A stretch of DNA of 64,000 nt from Hyphomicrobiales bacterium (GCA_017642935.1 JAEPOK010000001.1:186001-250000); one strand, 5' to 3'; shown: positions 9,374 to 17,817, counted from the stretch's first letter. Made by a program: numbers and translations. Notes: generated by a model not told the origin, from the sequence alone.

Positions 9374-11107
9374 TTATTCAGCGCGTTCCAGATTGTGGAT
9401 GATCTGGTGTGCCGACCCCCACCAGAAGGCGGGATGGTTGTAGTTGTTTTCAGCCGTCGGCCAGCCCGTCCAATAGGTGGTGTTGAACGGCAGCAGCTTG
9501 GCAGCTTGAACCAGTGGCACGAATGGAACCTCGTTTGAGAGATAGCCGTGCGCTTCGGCCACCATCGCCGGGATCGCCGGATCGCCGATGGCCATCGTGC
9601 CCATCTGCTCGACAATCTCGGTATAGGCGGCTGTCGCGTCGGTGTCCCACCGGCCGGTGTTGTTGAAGCCTGGCGCGCGCTCGCCGATCGGCGCGATGGT
9701 CGCGTTGGTGTAGCGGTTCATCGACGCCCAGGGCTCGTTGACCGAGCCACAAGAGAGCCAGGAATAGCTCATGTCGTAGCCGCCAAGCGGCAGGACTTCG
9801 CCCCAGAACACCGAGTTTTCAACCGGCACGGCGCGGGCGGAGATGCCGGCGCGATTGAGCTGTTCAACCACGATGTCGATGGTCCGAGTGTACTCGGTGG
9901 AGGCCGAGTTCACATGAATGTTGGCCGTCAGGTCTTCGCCGTTCAGCTCATAAATGCCATCGTCGCCGCGCGTGTAGCCCTGGGCTTCGATGATGGCCTG
10001 CGCGCCTTCGACATCGGCTTCGGCCGTGAAGGCGTGGCCCGCGGCTTCCACCGCATCGATGAACGGATCCATCGCGCCATACTGCACGAACATGGAGCGC
10101 GAGGGCTGCGTCGTACCCTCATAAGCGATATTCACGATCTGATTGCGATCGATCAGCATCTCCACGGCCCGGCGCATATCGGCATTGTCCCATGGCGCGA
10201 CGGTCGTGTTGAACTCCATCTGGCGGGCGCAAGGATCTGGCCAAGCGTAGGGCAGATCGTCAAACCAAGCGATTATGTTGGGGTTTTGGAAACCCATTGC
10301 CTCGAACGTACCGAGGGTTACGGCCTGCGCCGCATCCATCTGGTTGGAGACCATGAGCTGGGCGCGGTTTTCCTCGCCGCCCGATTCCAGGAAGATCACG
10401 CGCAGCGGCTCTGGCAGGTCTTCAAAACCGGCTTGTGCGCCCCACCAATCATCATTGCGATCCCAGATCGCGCGGTTGGTGGCAATGGAATCCAGCGTGT
10501 AAGGCCCTGTGCCGATTGGTGGGTTGAAGGCGAAGGTTGCCGGGTCTTCGCCGGCCCAAACATGTTCGGGCATGATCAGGAACGAGCCAAAGATGCGGTT
10601 GGAAAAATTCTCCAAAATGAAGCGCGGATTGGCATTGTTCAGTGTGAAGCGCACCGTCAGATCGTCGACCTTTTCGATGCTTGCGACCTGAGCGCGGATC
10701 GTTGCCGGCTCGCGTTCCGACAGGCCCTCATTGTCGAGCGCCATCTGCACGGTGAACACCACATCATCGGCGTTGAACGCCTCGCCATCGGACCAGCTAA
10801 CGCCGTCGCGCAGGGTGACCGTCCACTCGTCTTGGGCTTCGTTGGATGAGAAGCCTGTGGCGAGCCACGGTTCGATTTCACCGGACTCATAGTTCAAGAT
10901 GAAAAGCGGCTCCCACATCGTCTGGTGGGCACCATGCTGGCGTTTCACGCCAGGCGTGAAGGGATTGAAGTTTTCCGGGTCGCGGATCGTGCGGTCAATG
11001 TCAAAGATGACCGTGTCTTCGCGCGCGACCTCTTGGGCGGCGACAACGCCAGTCAGAGCAACGGCGAAGGCCGTGCCAGCAAGCAGGCTGGCTTTCAAAT
11101 GGTTCAT
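9374..11107 (-). CDS. Extracellular solute-binding protein of a peptide/oligosaccharide-type ABC importer (SBP_bac_5 family)
   Basis: This periplasmic receptor of the importer is 577 residues long. ATG 11107 follows a strong GGGAGGAAACC ribosome site and gives a clean signal peptide: MNHLKASLLAGTAFAVALTGVVAAQ, with cleavage after AxA near residue 24. The mature part shows the family features: PFTPGVKRQHGAHQTMWEPLFILN, then WTVTLRDGVSWSDGEAFNADDVVFTVQMALD. Many proteins of this family bind oligosaccharides and not peptides. Since the operon ends in an alpha-mannosidase, a mannoside ligand is the best guess, but nothing in the sequence proves it. A plausible promoter and a LacI-like inverted repeat lie upstream. 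Confidence 0.92.
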   Translation of the reverse strand: MNHLKASLLAGTAFAVALTGVVAAQEVAREDTVIFDIDRTIRDPENFNPFTPGVKRQHGAHQTMWEPLFILNYESGEIEPWLATGFSSNEAQDEWTVTLRDGVSWSDGEAFNADDVVFTVQMALDNEGLSEREPATIRAQVASIEKVDDLTVRFTLNNANPRFILENFSNRIFGSFLIMPEHVWAGEDPATFAFNPPIGTGPYTLDSIATNRAIWDRNDDWWGAQAGFEDLPEPLRVIFLESGGEENRAQLMVSNQMDAAQAVTLGTFEAMGFQNPNIIAWFDDLPYAWPDPCARQMEFNTTVAPWDNADMRRAVEMLIDRNQIVNIAYEGTTQPSRSMFVQYGAMDPFIDAVEAAGHAFTAEADVEGAQAIIEAQGYTRGDDGIYELNGEDLTANIHVNSASTEYTRTIDIVVEQLNRAGISARAVPVENSVFWGEVLPLGGYDMSYSWLSCGSVNEPWASMNRYTNATIAPIGERAPGFNNTGRWDTDATAAYTEIVEQMGTMAIGDPAIPAMVAEAHGYLSNEVPFVPLVQAAKLLPFNTTYWTGWPTAENNYNHPAFWWGSAHQIIHNLERAE

Positions 11108-11142
11108 GGTTTCCTCCCTTGGAACCTGATTCATGGAACCGG

Positions 11143-11156
11143 CGAAAGCCTTTTCG
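11143..11156. promoter_or_regulatory. LacI-type inverted repeat in the leader of the ABC/mannosidase operon (candidate operator)
   Basis: CGAAAGCCTTTTCG has perfect 5-base arms (CGAAA/TTTCG). It resembles the LacI-family consensus GAAAnCGnTTTC except that the central CG is CC. It lies 36 bases upstream of the binding-protein ATG and downstream of the proposed promoter, a position suited to a road-block repressor. It is related to the stronger site at 17818-17835 in front of the LacI gene. Assignment is inference. Confidence 0.35.
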
Positions 11157-11208
11157 ATGGTCGTTGCAGACCAGGCTCGCGCTCTTCTTACGAAGCTATT
11201 TTTCAGCA

Positions 11209-11238
11209 AGCATAAGTCCAGAATGAATACGAATGCAA
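11209..11238 (-). promoter_or_regulatory. Candidate sigma-70 promoter of the ABC/mannosidase operon
   Basis: On the minus strand TTGCAT (complement of 11233-11238) and TATGCT (complement of 11209-11214) are separated by 18 bases in an A+T-rich patch. This would start transcription near 11200 and give a leader of roughly 95 bases. Found by eye only. Confidence 0.35.
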
Positions 11239-11290
11239 GGGTGCACGTTTTTTGTGCTGCCGTTGGGTAAATTGTACAGGCTGGTCGGCG

Positions 11291-11905
11291 TTAGCTGAGT
11301 GTCGCGTAAGCCACAGAAAGCAATAGAAGAATGGCGAATGCGATGTTGACGATGCGCGATGTTCGCGGATTTTGCAGGGCACTTGTCATCGCAGCACCGG
11401 CAAAAAGCCAGGCCGTGTTGACTACACAGATCGTCAAGATCAGCAGGCCGGCTTTCCAAAGGCTGTCGGTAAGCTGGCTGCCTTCGACGAGCACATGACC
11501 GGAAAAGAGCGCCGCCATGGCCGCATAGGCCTTGGGATTGACCAACGAAAGGCCGAACCCTTCATACCAACGCGGCGCCGTTTCTTCATTGACCTTGGTG
11601 TTGTCTTCAGCGGGTTGATTCAGCGGCGGAGCCGTCGCGATGCGATAGGCAAGATAAAGGAAATAGGCTGCGGCCAGCGCGGTCACGACGGGCGCAATGC
11701 CGGGCACGGCCAGCACAATGCCAGCGAAGCCCGTGCCAACCAAAGCGATCACCGCAACCATCCCGAGGTTAAGGCCGGCCATGTATTCCAGGCCCCGCAA
11801 ACGCCCGAACGACGCGCCAACGGCGGCCATGCTCAGCGTGTTGGGGCCAGGGCTGCCGGTGAGGGCCAAAGCGGCAAGCAAAAAGGAGAGGGTGGCTGTC
11901 AGCAT
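11291..11905 (-). CDS. LysE/RhtB family amino-acid exporter
   Basis: This is an inner-membrane exporter of 204 residues with about six hydrophobic helices. The N-terminus MLTATLSFLLAALALTGSPGPNTLSMAAVGASFG contains the family motif GSPGPNTL. A central polar loop (about residues 95-110) is followed by EGFGLSLVNPKAYAAMAALFSGH, where the NPK motif is also conserved in the family. The substrate cannot be read from the sequence. It is not obviously part of the ABC operon downstream, since about 180 bases with a promoter-like signal lie between them. The upstream MBL-fold gene ends 21 bases before it, so those two may be cotranscribed. Confidence 0.88.
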   Translation of the reverse strand: MLTATLSFLLAALALTGSPGPNTLSMAAVGASFGRLRGLEYMAGLNLGMVAVIALVGTGFAGIVLAVPGIAPVVTALAAAYFLYLAYRIATAPPLNQPAEDNTKVNEETAPRWYEGFGLSLVNPKAYAAMAALFSGHVLVEGSQLTDSLWKAGLLILTICVVNTAWLFAGAAMTSALQNPRTSRIVNIAFAILLLLSVAYATLS

Positions 11906-11926
11906 CGCTGCCCACCACTACCGTGG

Positions 11927-12604
11927 CTAGTGGACGTAATCCATCACCAAGACGCGGGTTTCATCGGGGATGTTGGACTTGGTAATATCGACGACATGTT
12001 CAAAGGCAAAGTCGACTTTTGCGTCGTCAAAGTAGGCGAGGAAGCTCTCGATCCACATGGTGTTGCGCGGCTTGTAGGTGAGGGTGCGAAAGTGCATCGG
12101 CACGATGATCTTTGGGCGCACTTTTTTGATGAGCACATCCAGGTCCGGCAGCTCAATCGTCAAATAGCCGCCAGCCAGCGCCAGCAGCACATCGACATCT
12201 TCAAAGAAGGCCATCTGCGCATCCGTCAGTGGATTTCCAACGTCGCCCATATGGGCGATTTTGATGCCATCGACCTCGAAACGGTACATGCCGTTTTGGC
12301 CTGGTATGCCCCGAGGATGGTTGACCCATTCGGCCGCTTCGATGGCATTGACGGTGACGCCTGCCGCCGTTGCGCTTCCACCGTCAAGCGCGGTGTCGAG
12401 GGCGTTGATGACCGCCGGTTTGCCAGGGATGAGATCGGCGCGGCAGTGAGCGTCATCATCATCGGATGAGATGATGACCAGATCGGCGGTTTCCTTGATC
12501 GGTCGGTAGCCGACACCCTCCGGCGTATAGGGATCGGTGATGATGGAGGTTCCATCCTCGGCGGTGATGCGGAAGGCGGCGTGGCCGTACCATTTCAGTT
12601 GCAT
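11927..12604 (-). CDS. MBL-fold (beta-lactamase-like) metal-dependent hydrolase, UlaG/UPF0173-like
   Basis: The protein is 225 residues when started at ATG 12604 (MQLKWYGHAAFRIT); upstream codons are not protein-like. It has the layout of small MBL-fold proteins: WYGHAAF near residue 6-12, IITDPY, IAHMGDVGNPLT (about 130) and IIVPMHFRT (about 180). The usual first metal motif HxHxDH is absent: the corresponding stretch reads IISSDDDDAHC (about 45-55). From memory, this belongs to a subfamily with SSDxDxxHC at this place, so metal binding may be altered. The substrate is unknown. The gene is divergent from the DMT-family gene. Confidence 0.75.
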   Translation of the reverse strand: MQLKWYGHAAFRITAEDGTSIITDPYTPEGVGYRPIKETADLVIISSDDDDAHCRADLIPGKPAVINALDTALDGGSATAAGVTVNAIEAAEWVNHPRGIPGQNGMYRFEVDGIKIAHMGDVGNPLTDAQMAFFEDVDVLLALAGGYLTIELPDLDVLIKKVRPKIIVPMHFRTLTYKPRNTMWIESFLAYFDDAKVDFAFEHVVDITKSNIPDETRVLVMDYVH

Positions 12605-12748
12605 GACAGAGAAATCCCGGTTTTGGTGCGGTGAATCGTTCGCGCATCTTGAATGCGTATGCAAGACCCGATCGTTCGTTGGGTCCGACAGTGCGCATTT
12701 GGCTTCCCGCGCGAGGCAAAGGCGCTGTGATCCGCAAAGGAATGCGCC

Positions 12749-13222
12749 ATGTCCACCGACCCGTCTCCCGCCCTGTTGATTGTCGCCATCCTTGCGATGA
12801 TCGCCGGTGGCGTGGCCATTTCTGTGCAAGCGCCGATCAACGCCACATTAAGCCGTGGGCTTTCCGATCCGATTCTCACCGCCTGTATTTCCTTCTTTGT
12901 CGGCTTTCTCGCGCTCCTTGCGGCTTGGGGGATCAGCCTAACGGTGCGCAGCAGCGGACCTGATCTCGCAGGCCTTTCTGGTTTACCGGCTTGGGTCTGG
13001 GTCGGCGGCATTCTCGGCACCGTTTATGTTCTGGCCGCTCTGTGGAGCGTGCCAAAGGTGGGCGTCCTAACCGTCGTGGCGGCGGCGGTCTTCGGACAGC
13101 TCATGGCGGCGCTGGTTATGGATGCCATCGGCGCGTTTGGGCTTGCAGCGCGCGAGATATCGCTGACGCGAATTCTAGCTGTCTTCATGGTGCTCGGCGG
13201 CTTGGTCCTCTCGCGCGTCTAA
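12749..13222 (+). CDS. DMT-superfamily membrane protein (DUF606 type)
   Basis: This small inner-membrane protein of 157 residues has five predicted helices: LLIVAILAMIAGGVAISVQ, ILTACISFFVGFLALLAAW, WVGGILGTVYVLAALWSV, LTVVAAAVFGQLMAALVMD and ILAVFMVLGGLVLS. The NATLSR segment after helix 1 and the QL(M/T)xAL segment in helix 4 are typical of the DUF606 half-size transporters, which act as dimers in related families. No substrate is known. The gene ends four bases before the convergent dioxygenase gene. Confidence 0.82.
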   Translation: MSTDPSPALLIVAILAMIAGGVAISVQAPINATLSRGLSDPILTACISFFVGFLALLAAWGISLTVRSSGPDLAGLSGLPAWVWVGGILGTVYVLAALWSVPKVGVLTVVAAAVFGQLMAALVMDAIGAFGLAAREISLTRILAVFMVLGGLVLSRV

Positions 13223-13226
13223 GGCG

Positions 13227-14069
13227 CTAGTTCCCGCCGACATTGCGTGGCCCCTCTTTTGGCGAAAACCGGTCCGATGATGGGCGCGGGTGGTGGCGCC
13301 AACGGCCGGTTGGGTCTTCGCCACGGCAGAGGATGGCTTCAATCCCGGTTTCCCATTGCGCGTCGGTGATGGTGACTTCCGGTGGGCAGTAGCGAATCGT
13401 GAGGCCGCAGCGGCGACGCTCCGACGTGTTGGGCAGCGAGCCGTGCGCCAGCATGTCGGCGTGAAGCGAAAACTGTCCGGCTTTTAAAGTGTTGGAGAAC
13501 GGCTTCCCAAGCTCCTGCGCGCCAACAAGTTCCTTGTCGAGAACGTTGCCATCGCCGGCAGCCTGCCATTGCAACTCGCCCTTATCGTGGGTGCGCGGGA
13601 TGAACCGCATCGCCGCATTGTCCACATCGGCGTCATCGATCGCGAGCCACACGGTCACGGTGCGCGCCGGAGCGAGATGCCAGAAGCTGGCGTCCTGATG
13701 CCACGGCACCGTTTTGGGATCGCCGGGCAGTTTGGCGAAAAAGTGCGAGGCCCAGCAGATGATGTTGGGGCCGACAATGTCTTCGACATGGTTGAGGATT
13801 GTTGGGTTGGTGCACAGGTCCCAAACGCCTTTCAGACGTGCCTGAAAGCAATTGATGGCATAGCCGCCCTCCGGTCCGGCTTGTTCCAAAAGCGAGTAAA
13901 AGTAGGCGCGGTTTTGTGTGGCGCCAGCTTCGTCAAAGGCAGTCAGCCCGGTGATGAAACCCTCGCGGTTGTAGTGGGCGATGTGATCACGCGTCAGGGT
14001 ACGCGGGTTCTCTGTTTCGACCGGCGAAAATGACAGATCAGAGACTGTTTGCAGCATGGCTTGCGGCAT
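13227..14069 (-). CDS. Phytanoyl-CoA dioxygenase (PhyH) family Fe(II)/2-oxoglutarate oxygenase
   Basis: This 280-residue cytosolic oxygenase is likely to hydroxylate a small molecule using Fe(II), O2 and 2-oxoglutarate. The iron ligands can be read: His and Asp in PWHQDASFWHLAP, and the distal His in SLHADMLAHGSLPN. The 2-oxoglutarate-binding Arg is in RRRCGLTIRYCPPEV. The N-terminal TLTRDHIAHYNREGFITGLTAF is the family start. PhyH-family members act on many substrates (ectoine, phosphonates, fatty acyl groups), and none is indicated here. It is transcribed away from an AraC-type regulator whose gene starts 90 bases away, and that protein probably controls it. Confidence 0.85.
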   Translation of the reverse strand: MPQAMLQTVSDLSFSPVETENPRTLTRDHIAHYNREGFITGLTAFDEAGATQNRAYFYSLLEQAGPEGGYAINCFQARLKGVWDLCTNPTILNHVEDIVGPNIICWASHFFAKLPGDPKTVPWHQDASFWHLAPARTVTVWLAIDDADVDNAAMRFIPRTHDKGELQWQAAGDGNVLDKELVGAQELGKPFSNTLKAGQFSLHADMLAHGSLPNTSERRRCGLTIRYCPPEVTITDAQWETGIEAILCRGEDPTGRWRHHPRPSSDRFSPKEGPRNVGGN

Positions 14070-14107
14070 TCCTTGAGGGTGGGTGCTAGCCTTGACGATG
14101 TCTCCTA

Positions 14108-14149
14108 TTGAATGATCTATCTTGCATTATCTATCCATTTTCTTATGGT
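14108..14149. promoter_or_regulatory. Divergent promoter region with direct repeats (candidate AraC-type operator)
   Basis: The 90-base gap between phyH-like and araC-like genes is notably A+T-rich. It contains two direct copies of ATCTATC, at 14115-14121 and 14129-14135, 14 bases apart. AraC-family activators often bind direct repeats. A weak promoter-like pair (TTGCAT at 14122, TATGGT at 14144) points towards the regulator. All of this is by inspection. Confidence 0.35.
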
Positions 14150-14159
14150 ATTTTGACTA

Positions 14160-15008
14160 TTGAGTGCCATCACGCTGCATCTGAGCGATTACCTAGAGCC
14201 GGACGAGCGGTTTCACTTCGCACGTACCCGTCTCGTGCCGGGCGCCAAGGCGCGCGAGCATCGGCACGACTTTTTTGAGATGTTTTGGGTCGAGCGCGGA
14301 CGGGTTGCCCATCGAGCCTTTGACAACGAGGAGCCGCTGGCGGAAGGGGCGCTCTGTTTCATTCGTCCGGAAACTGTCCATAGCTTGCGTCCCAGGGATG
14401 GCGCCGCGACGATCACAAACATCGCCTTCTGGCCGGAAACGGTGGTGCATCTTCAAAGTCGATATGGCGAAACGCTGGCACAGGTTGGCGCCTGGTCAGA
14501 GGACCGGTCAACCTCTCACGACCTCAATGGTGCCGATCATCGCAAGCTCACTGCGTTGGCGGGCCAGTTGGAACAGGCTGGGCGCAGCCAGTTCGCGCTT
14601 GACGCCTTTCTACTTTCAGCATTCTCGCTTTTGACCCATCCGGATCCATTGCCGGACGGCGCTGATCAGGGGCCGGTTTGGCTTACCGAGTCCTGCCGCG
14701 CGCTGAGGCAAACCGACGTCTTGCGCGCGGGTGTCGCCGGATTTGTTGCCGTCAGCGGCCTTAATCCCTCGCATGTGTCTCGGGTCTGCGTCCGCCACAC
14801 CGGCAAGACGCCCTCGCAGCTTGTTGCGGCGGCGCGCATGGCGATGGCAGCCCGTCTTTTGGCCACCACGGATGAGCCGATCATTGCCATCGCAATGGAA
14901 GTTGGGCTGGACAATCTCAGCCATTTTTATGCGCTCTTTAAGCGCTACCATGCGACGACGCCGCGGGCCTATCGCGTGCAGCATCGCCGTTCTATCGTTG
15001 GCGTCTAG
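14160..15008 (+). CDS. AraC family transcriptional regulator
   Basis: This 282-residue regulator has an N-terminal cupin-like sensor domain: PGAKAREHRHDFFEMFWVERGRVAH, then GALCFIRPETVHSLRP. It ends in two helix-turn-helix motifs, the second being ARLLATTDEPIIAIAMEVGLDNLSHFYALFKRYHATTPRAYR. The start appears to be a TTG at 14160; no ATG or GTG lies in frame before the domain. The gene is divergent from the PhyH-like oxygenase, the most likely target. The ligand is unknown. Confidence 0.87.
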   Translation: MSAITLHLSDYLEPDERFHFARTRLVPGAKAREHRHDFFEMFWVERGRVAHRAFDNEEPLAEGALCFIRPETVHSLRPRDGAATITNIAFWPETVVHLQSRYGETLAQVGAWSEDRSTSHDLNGADHRKLTALAGQLEQAGRSQFALDAFLLSAFSLLTHPDPLPDGADQGPVWLTESCRALRQTDVLRAGVAGFVAVSGLNPSHVSRVCVRHTGKTPSQLVAAARMAMAARLLATTDEPIIAIAMEVGLDNLSHFYALFKRYHATTPRAYRVQHRRSIVGV

Positions 15009-15164
15009 CGTCCAACGGCTGGCATTATCACTCACCTGGTTCGGCTGCTAACATATTGGCAAATTGAGACAAAACACACCCACGCTTAGGTCGCGTTCAG
15101 CACTTGTTAACCTTAGAGGCAGACGCTTCCATGATGGCGATAGGCCAGTATGGAGGTAACTGTG

Positions 15165-15485
15165 ATGATGACGGATCAAGGTGCCGACGGACCGCGCGGC
15201 GATGCCGGGCATGAAGGTGGCCTGAGCGAAATGGAGCTGATGCTGAAGGGCTATGGCCTGACAACAGCAAACATACTCTATCGCATGCCTGATCATCCCA
15301 GCGTCCTGCAGACCTTCATTTGGCAGGACTATGATCTGGCCCCGAAATTTCCGCGCTTATTTAGTTTTTTGGATTTCTGGCGCGATAAGCTGGATGGGCC
15401 GCTGCACTCGGTGCAATACGCCCACAATAAGCTGATCAAGCCAGGCCTTTGGCGCAAGGTGGACGGCGAACTCAGCCTGCATTGA
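15165..15485 (+). CDS. usg: Usg family protein
   Basis: This 106-residue protein is of unknown biochemical role and conserved in alphaproteobacteria. The core LMLKGYGLTTANILYRMPDHPSVLQTFIWQDYDLAPKFPRLFSFLDFW followed by LDGPLHSVQYAHNKLI is characteristic of the Usg family. ATG 15165 is chosen because GGAGG (15152-15156) sits eight bases upstream; an ATG at 15150 lies on top of that site. No membrane segment or signal peptide is seen. It is followed after 116 bases by the D-lyxose isomerase gene. Confidence 0.85.
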   Translation: MMTDQGADGPRGDAGHEGGLSEMELMLKGYGLTTANILYRMPDHPSVLQTFIWQDYDLAPKFPRLFSFLDFWRDKLDGPLHSVQYAHNKLIKPGLWRKVDGELSLH

Positions 15486-15601
15486 TTGCACGATTGGACC
15501 GTTTCCCAGCGCGCAGATCATTGACCGCTGATGCTATCGGTCTAAACAGGCAGCTCCGTTTGGACTGATCCCTCGGGATCTTCAGCGTCAGGACCAATGC
15601 C

Positions 15602-16300
15602 ATGAAGCGCTCGCAGGTAAACGCCATTCTTGAAGAGGGCGATGCCTTCTTCAAATCCTTTTCCTATTGTCTGCCGCCCTTTGCCTATTGGTCGCCGGAC
15701 GAACTGATCGCGCATGGCCGTGCACCCGGCGGCAGCATGATCATCGACCGGCGCATGGGTTGGGACATTACCGACTATGGCAAGGGCGATTTCGGTTCGA
15801 CCGGTCTGTTCCTGTTCACCGTGCGAAACGGCCTTTTGTCGGATCTGCAGGCCGGCGGTGGCATGGTCTATGCCGAGAAAATCATGATCTCGAAGAAGGA
15901 TCAGCTGGCGCCCATGCACAAGCATGTCATCAAGGCTGAGGACATCATCAACCGCGGTGGCGGGAAGCTGGTGCTTGAGCTTTTCACCTCTGCGGAGGAC
16001 GGCTCATGCCATCCGACCGAACCGGTCACGGTTCCTGTCGATGGCGAGTTGCGCACCTTGCAAGCCGGGGGCCTCTTGAAGCTTGATCCGGGCGAGAGTG
16101 TGACGCTTTTGCCGGGCGTTTGGCATGCCTTCTGGGGCGAGGGTGGCGATGTGCTGATCGGCGAAGTCTCCACCGTCAACGATGATGAGACCGACAACAT
16201 CTTTCAGGAAGATATCCCACGCTTTGCCCACATCGAGGACGATGTGGAGCCCAATCATTTGCTGGTGTCCGACTATGACAAATGGCTGGCCAATGCGTGA
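15602..16300 (+). CDS. D-lyxose isomerase (D-lyxose/D-mannose ketol-isomerase)
   Basis: This 232-residue cupin-fold isomerase converts D-lyxose to D-xylulose, and in characterised family members also D-mannose to D-fructose. The N-terminus MKRSQVNAILEEGDAFFKSFSYCLPPFAYWSP is typical. The metal site follows cupin spacing, His106-x-His108-(x)4-Glu113 (PMHKHVIKAEDI), with a later ligand His175 in LLPGVWHAFWGEGGDVLIGEVS. ATG 15602 has AGGA about nine bases upstream. The next gene, a MATE transporter, follows 25 bases later and a LacI regulator after that. Mannose activity would connect it to the alpha-mannosidase at 2118-5363; that connection is inference. Confidence 0.87.
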   Translation: MKRSQVNAILEEGDAFFKSFSYCLPPFAYWSPDELIAHGRAPGGSMIIDRRMGWDITDYGKGDFGSTGLFLFTVRNGLLSDLQAGGGMVYAEKIMISKKDQLAPMHKHVIKAEDIINRGGGKLVLELFTSAEDGSCHPTEPVTVPVDGELRTLQAGGLLKLDPGESVTLLPGVWHAFWGEGGDVLIGEVSTVNDDETDNIFQEDIPRFAHIEDDVEPNHLLVSDYDKWLANA

Positions 16301-16325
16301 TGATACGCGCACAGCGGCACGATGA

Positions 16326-17711
16326 GTGTCTGATGCGCCGCTCCCACTGACCCAAACGCCCAATACGCTGCGCTGGCATGTGCGGCGTACGCTGGTGCTT
16401 GCCTGGCCAGTGATCCTCTCGCGCGTCGGCGTGCTGATGATGACCACGCTTGACGTCGTCGTGGTTGGCCGGGCTGGGGCGCAGGAACTTGCCTATTACG
16501 TTCTCGGCTACGCGATCATCGACAGCATGGTCGCAGTGATGGCCGGCTTGCAACTGGGTGTACCGGTGCTAACCGCCCGCTCGATTGGCGAGGGCAGGGC
16601 GCATTTGGCAGCTTTGATCTGGCGCCGGGGTCTCATCTTTTCCATCGTTATCGGCCTTGGCGCCGCGCTGTTCTGGCAAATCGCGCCTTGGTTTTTTGAG
16701 GCTATGGGCCAAGAACCTGATCTAGCACGCGGCGGCGGCGCGGTGACGGCCTTGCTGGCGTTTAGCTTGCCCTTTGTCGGGCTTTTTTTGGTTTCTGCCA
16801 TGCTCTTGGAAGCGTTGGAAAAACCGTTTCACGCGACCATCGCCGTGTTGCTCGCCAATGGTTTGAACCTAGGCCTGAGCATTCTCTTCGTCTTTGGCGC
16901 TGGACCGATCCCGGCCATGGGCGCCTGGGGGTGTGCGCTGGCCACCGTCATCACCTCGGCGTGTCTCGGCTTCGGCCTGGCCGGCTATGTTCGGTTCCTC
17001 CTGCCTGGGCGGCAGACGTTCGGCTTTGGCGCGAAAAAAGATGATGCCCCGCCATCGGGCATCGAACAAAGGCGGCTCGGCTATGCCGCCGGTGCGTCCT
17101 ACGGTCTGGAAGCAGCGGCCTTTGCCGGTATCACGGTGATTGCCGGCTTGCTCGGCGTGATCGGGCTCGCAGCCATGGGCGTTCTGTTCCAGCTTTTCGC
17201 GCTCACCTTCATGATCTCGTTCGGCATCGCTGGCGCAACGCAGGTGCGGGTCGGCAATGCTTGGGGCCGCCAGGACGCGCGCGGCATGGCCCAGGCCGGT
17301 TGGGCGGGCTTTGGTCTGTCGCTTGTCTGTTCGGCGGCGATCAGCCTGGTGTTTTTGATCGTTCCAACCTTCTTCGTCGGTCTTCTCACCACCGATCAAG
17401 TGGTGATCGCCGCCTCGCTTCCAGTCATGATTTGGATGGTGATGGCGTTGCTCGCCGATGGTGGCCAGACCGTTCTCAATCATGCCTGCCGTGGGCGCGG
17501 CGATACCTGGGTCCCCACCCTGCTCCATATGGTCAGCTACTGGTTCGTCATGTTGCCGCTGGCCTGGCTGCTGGCGTTGCGGCTCGATGGCGGGGCGGTC
17601 GGTCTCTATCAGGCGATCCTGGTAACCAGCCTGGTTTCGCTGGTCGCGATGGGTAGCCGTTTTGTCCAGTTGTCACGCCGCGGCCTGCCTGCCATACCGC
17701 AGCCGACGTAA
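16326..17711 (+). CDS. MATE family multidrug/organic cation antiporter
   Basis: The protein has 461 residues and about twelve hydrophobic helices in two related halves. The first half starts RTLVLAWPVILSRVGVLMMTTLDVVVVGRAGAQELAYYVLG. The second begins at GYAAGASYGLEAAAFAGITVIAGLLGVIGLAAMGV and includes FMISFGIAGATQVRVGNAWGRQDARGMAQAGWAGFG, the VG-x-x-x-G-x region typical of MATE proteins. The likely start is a GTG at 16326; no clear ribosome site is visible, so the N-terminus is uncertain. Substrate unknown. Its position between the isomerase and the LacI gene suggests coexpression with the isomerase. Confidence 0.88.
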   Translation: MSDAPLPLTQTPNTLRWHVRRTLVLAWPVILSRVGVLMMTTLDVVVVGRAGAQELAYYVLGYAIIDSMVAVMAGLQLGVPVLTARSIGEGRAHLAALIWRRGLIFSIVIGLGAALFWQIAPWFFEAMGQEPDLARGGGAVTALLAFSLPFVGLFLVSAMLLEALEKPFHATIAVLLANGLNLGLSILFVFGAGPIPAMGAWGCALATVITSACLGFGLAGYVRFLLPGRQTFGFGAKKDDAPPSGIEQRRLGYAAGASYGLEAAAFAGITVIAGLLGVIGLAAMGVLFQLFALTFMISFGIAGATQVRVGNAWGRQDARGMAQAGWAGFGLSLVCSAAISLVFLIVPTFFVGLLTTDQVVIAASLPVMIWMVMALLADGGQTVLNHACRGRGDTWVPTLLHMVSYWFVMLPLAWLLALRLDGGAVGLYQAILVTSLVSLVAMGSRFVQLSRRGLPAIPQPT

Positions 17712-17817
17712 GCCAAACGTGCGGCGCACGGCCTTTGGCAGCGTGCTCTCATCCCGGTTCTTTTTCCTTGACGACGATCTTGGCCCTTGCGCGGCGGCCC
17801 TTGGATGGGGCAGGCTG

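Noticed and set aside
9548-10849. Plus-strand frame of 433 codons antisense to the binding-protein gene
   Set aside because: His/Arg-rich composition typical of antisense shadows; the minus-strand gene has a signal peptide and family motifs.
11372-12469. Plus-strand frame of 365 codons
   Set aside because: Runs across two well supported minus-strand genes (LysE and MBL-fold) and has no recognisable domain.
15486-15601. Possible LacI half-site (CCGTTTCCC) before the D-lyxose isomerase gene
   Set aside because: Only one arm resembles the pattern; the left arm does not match.
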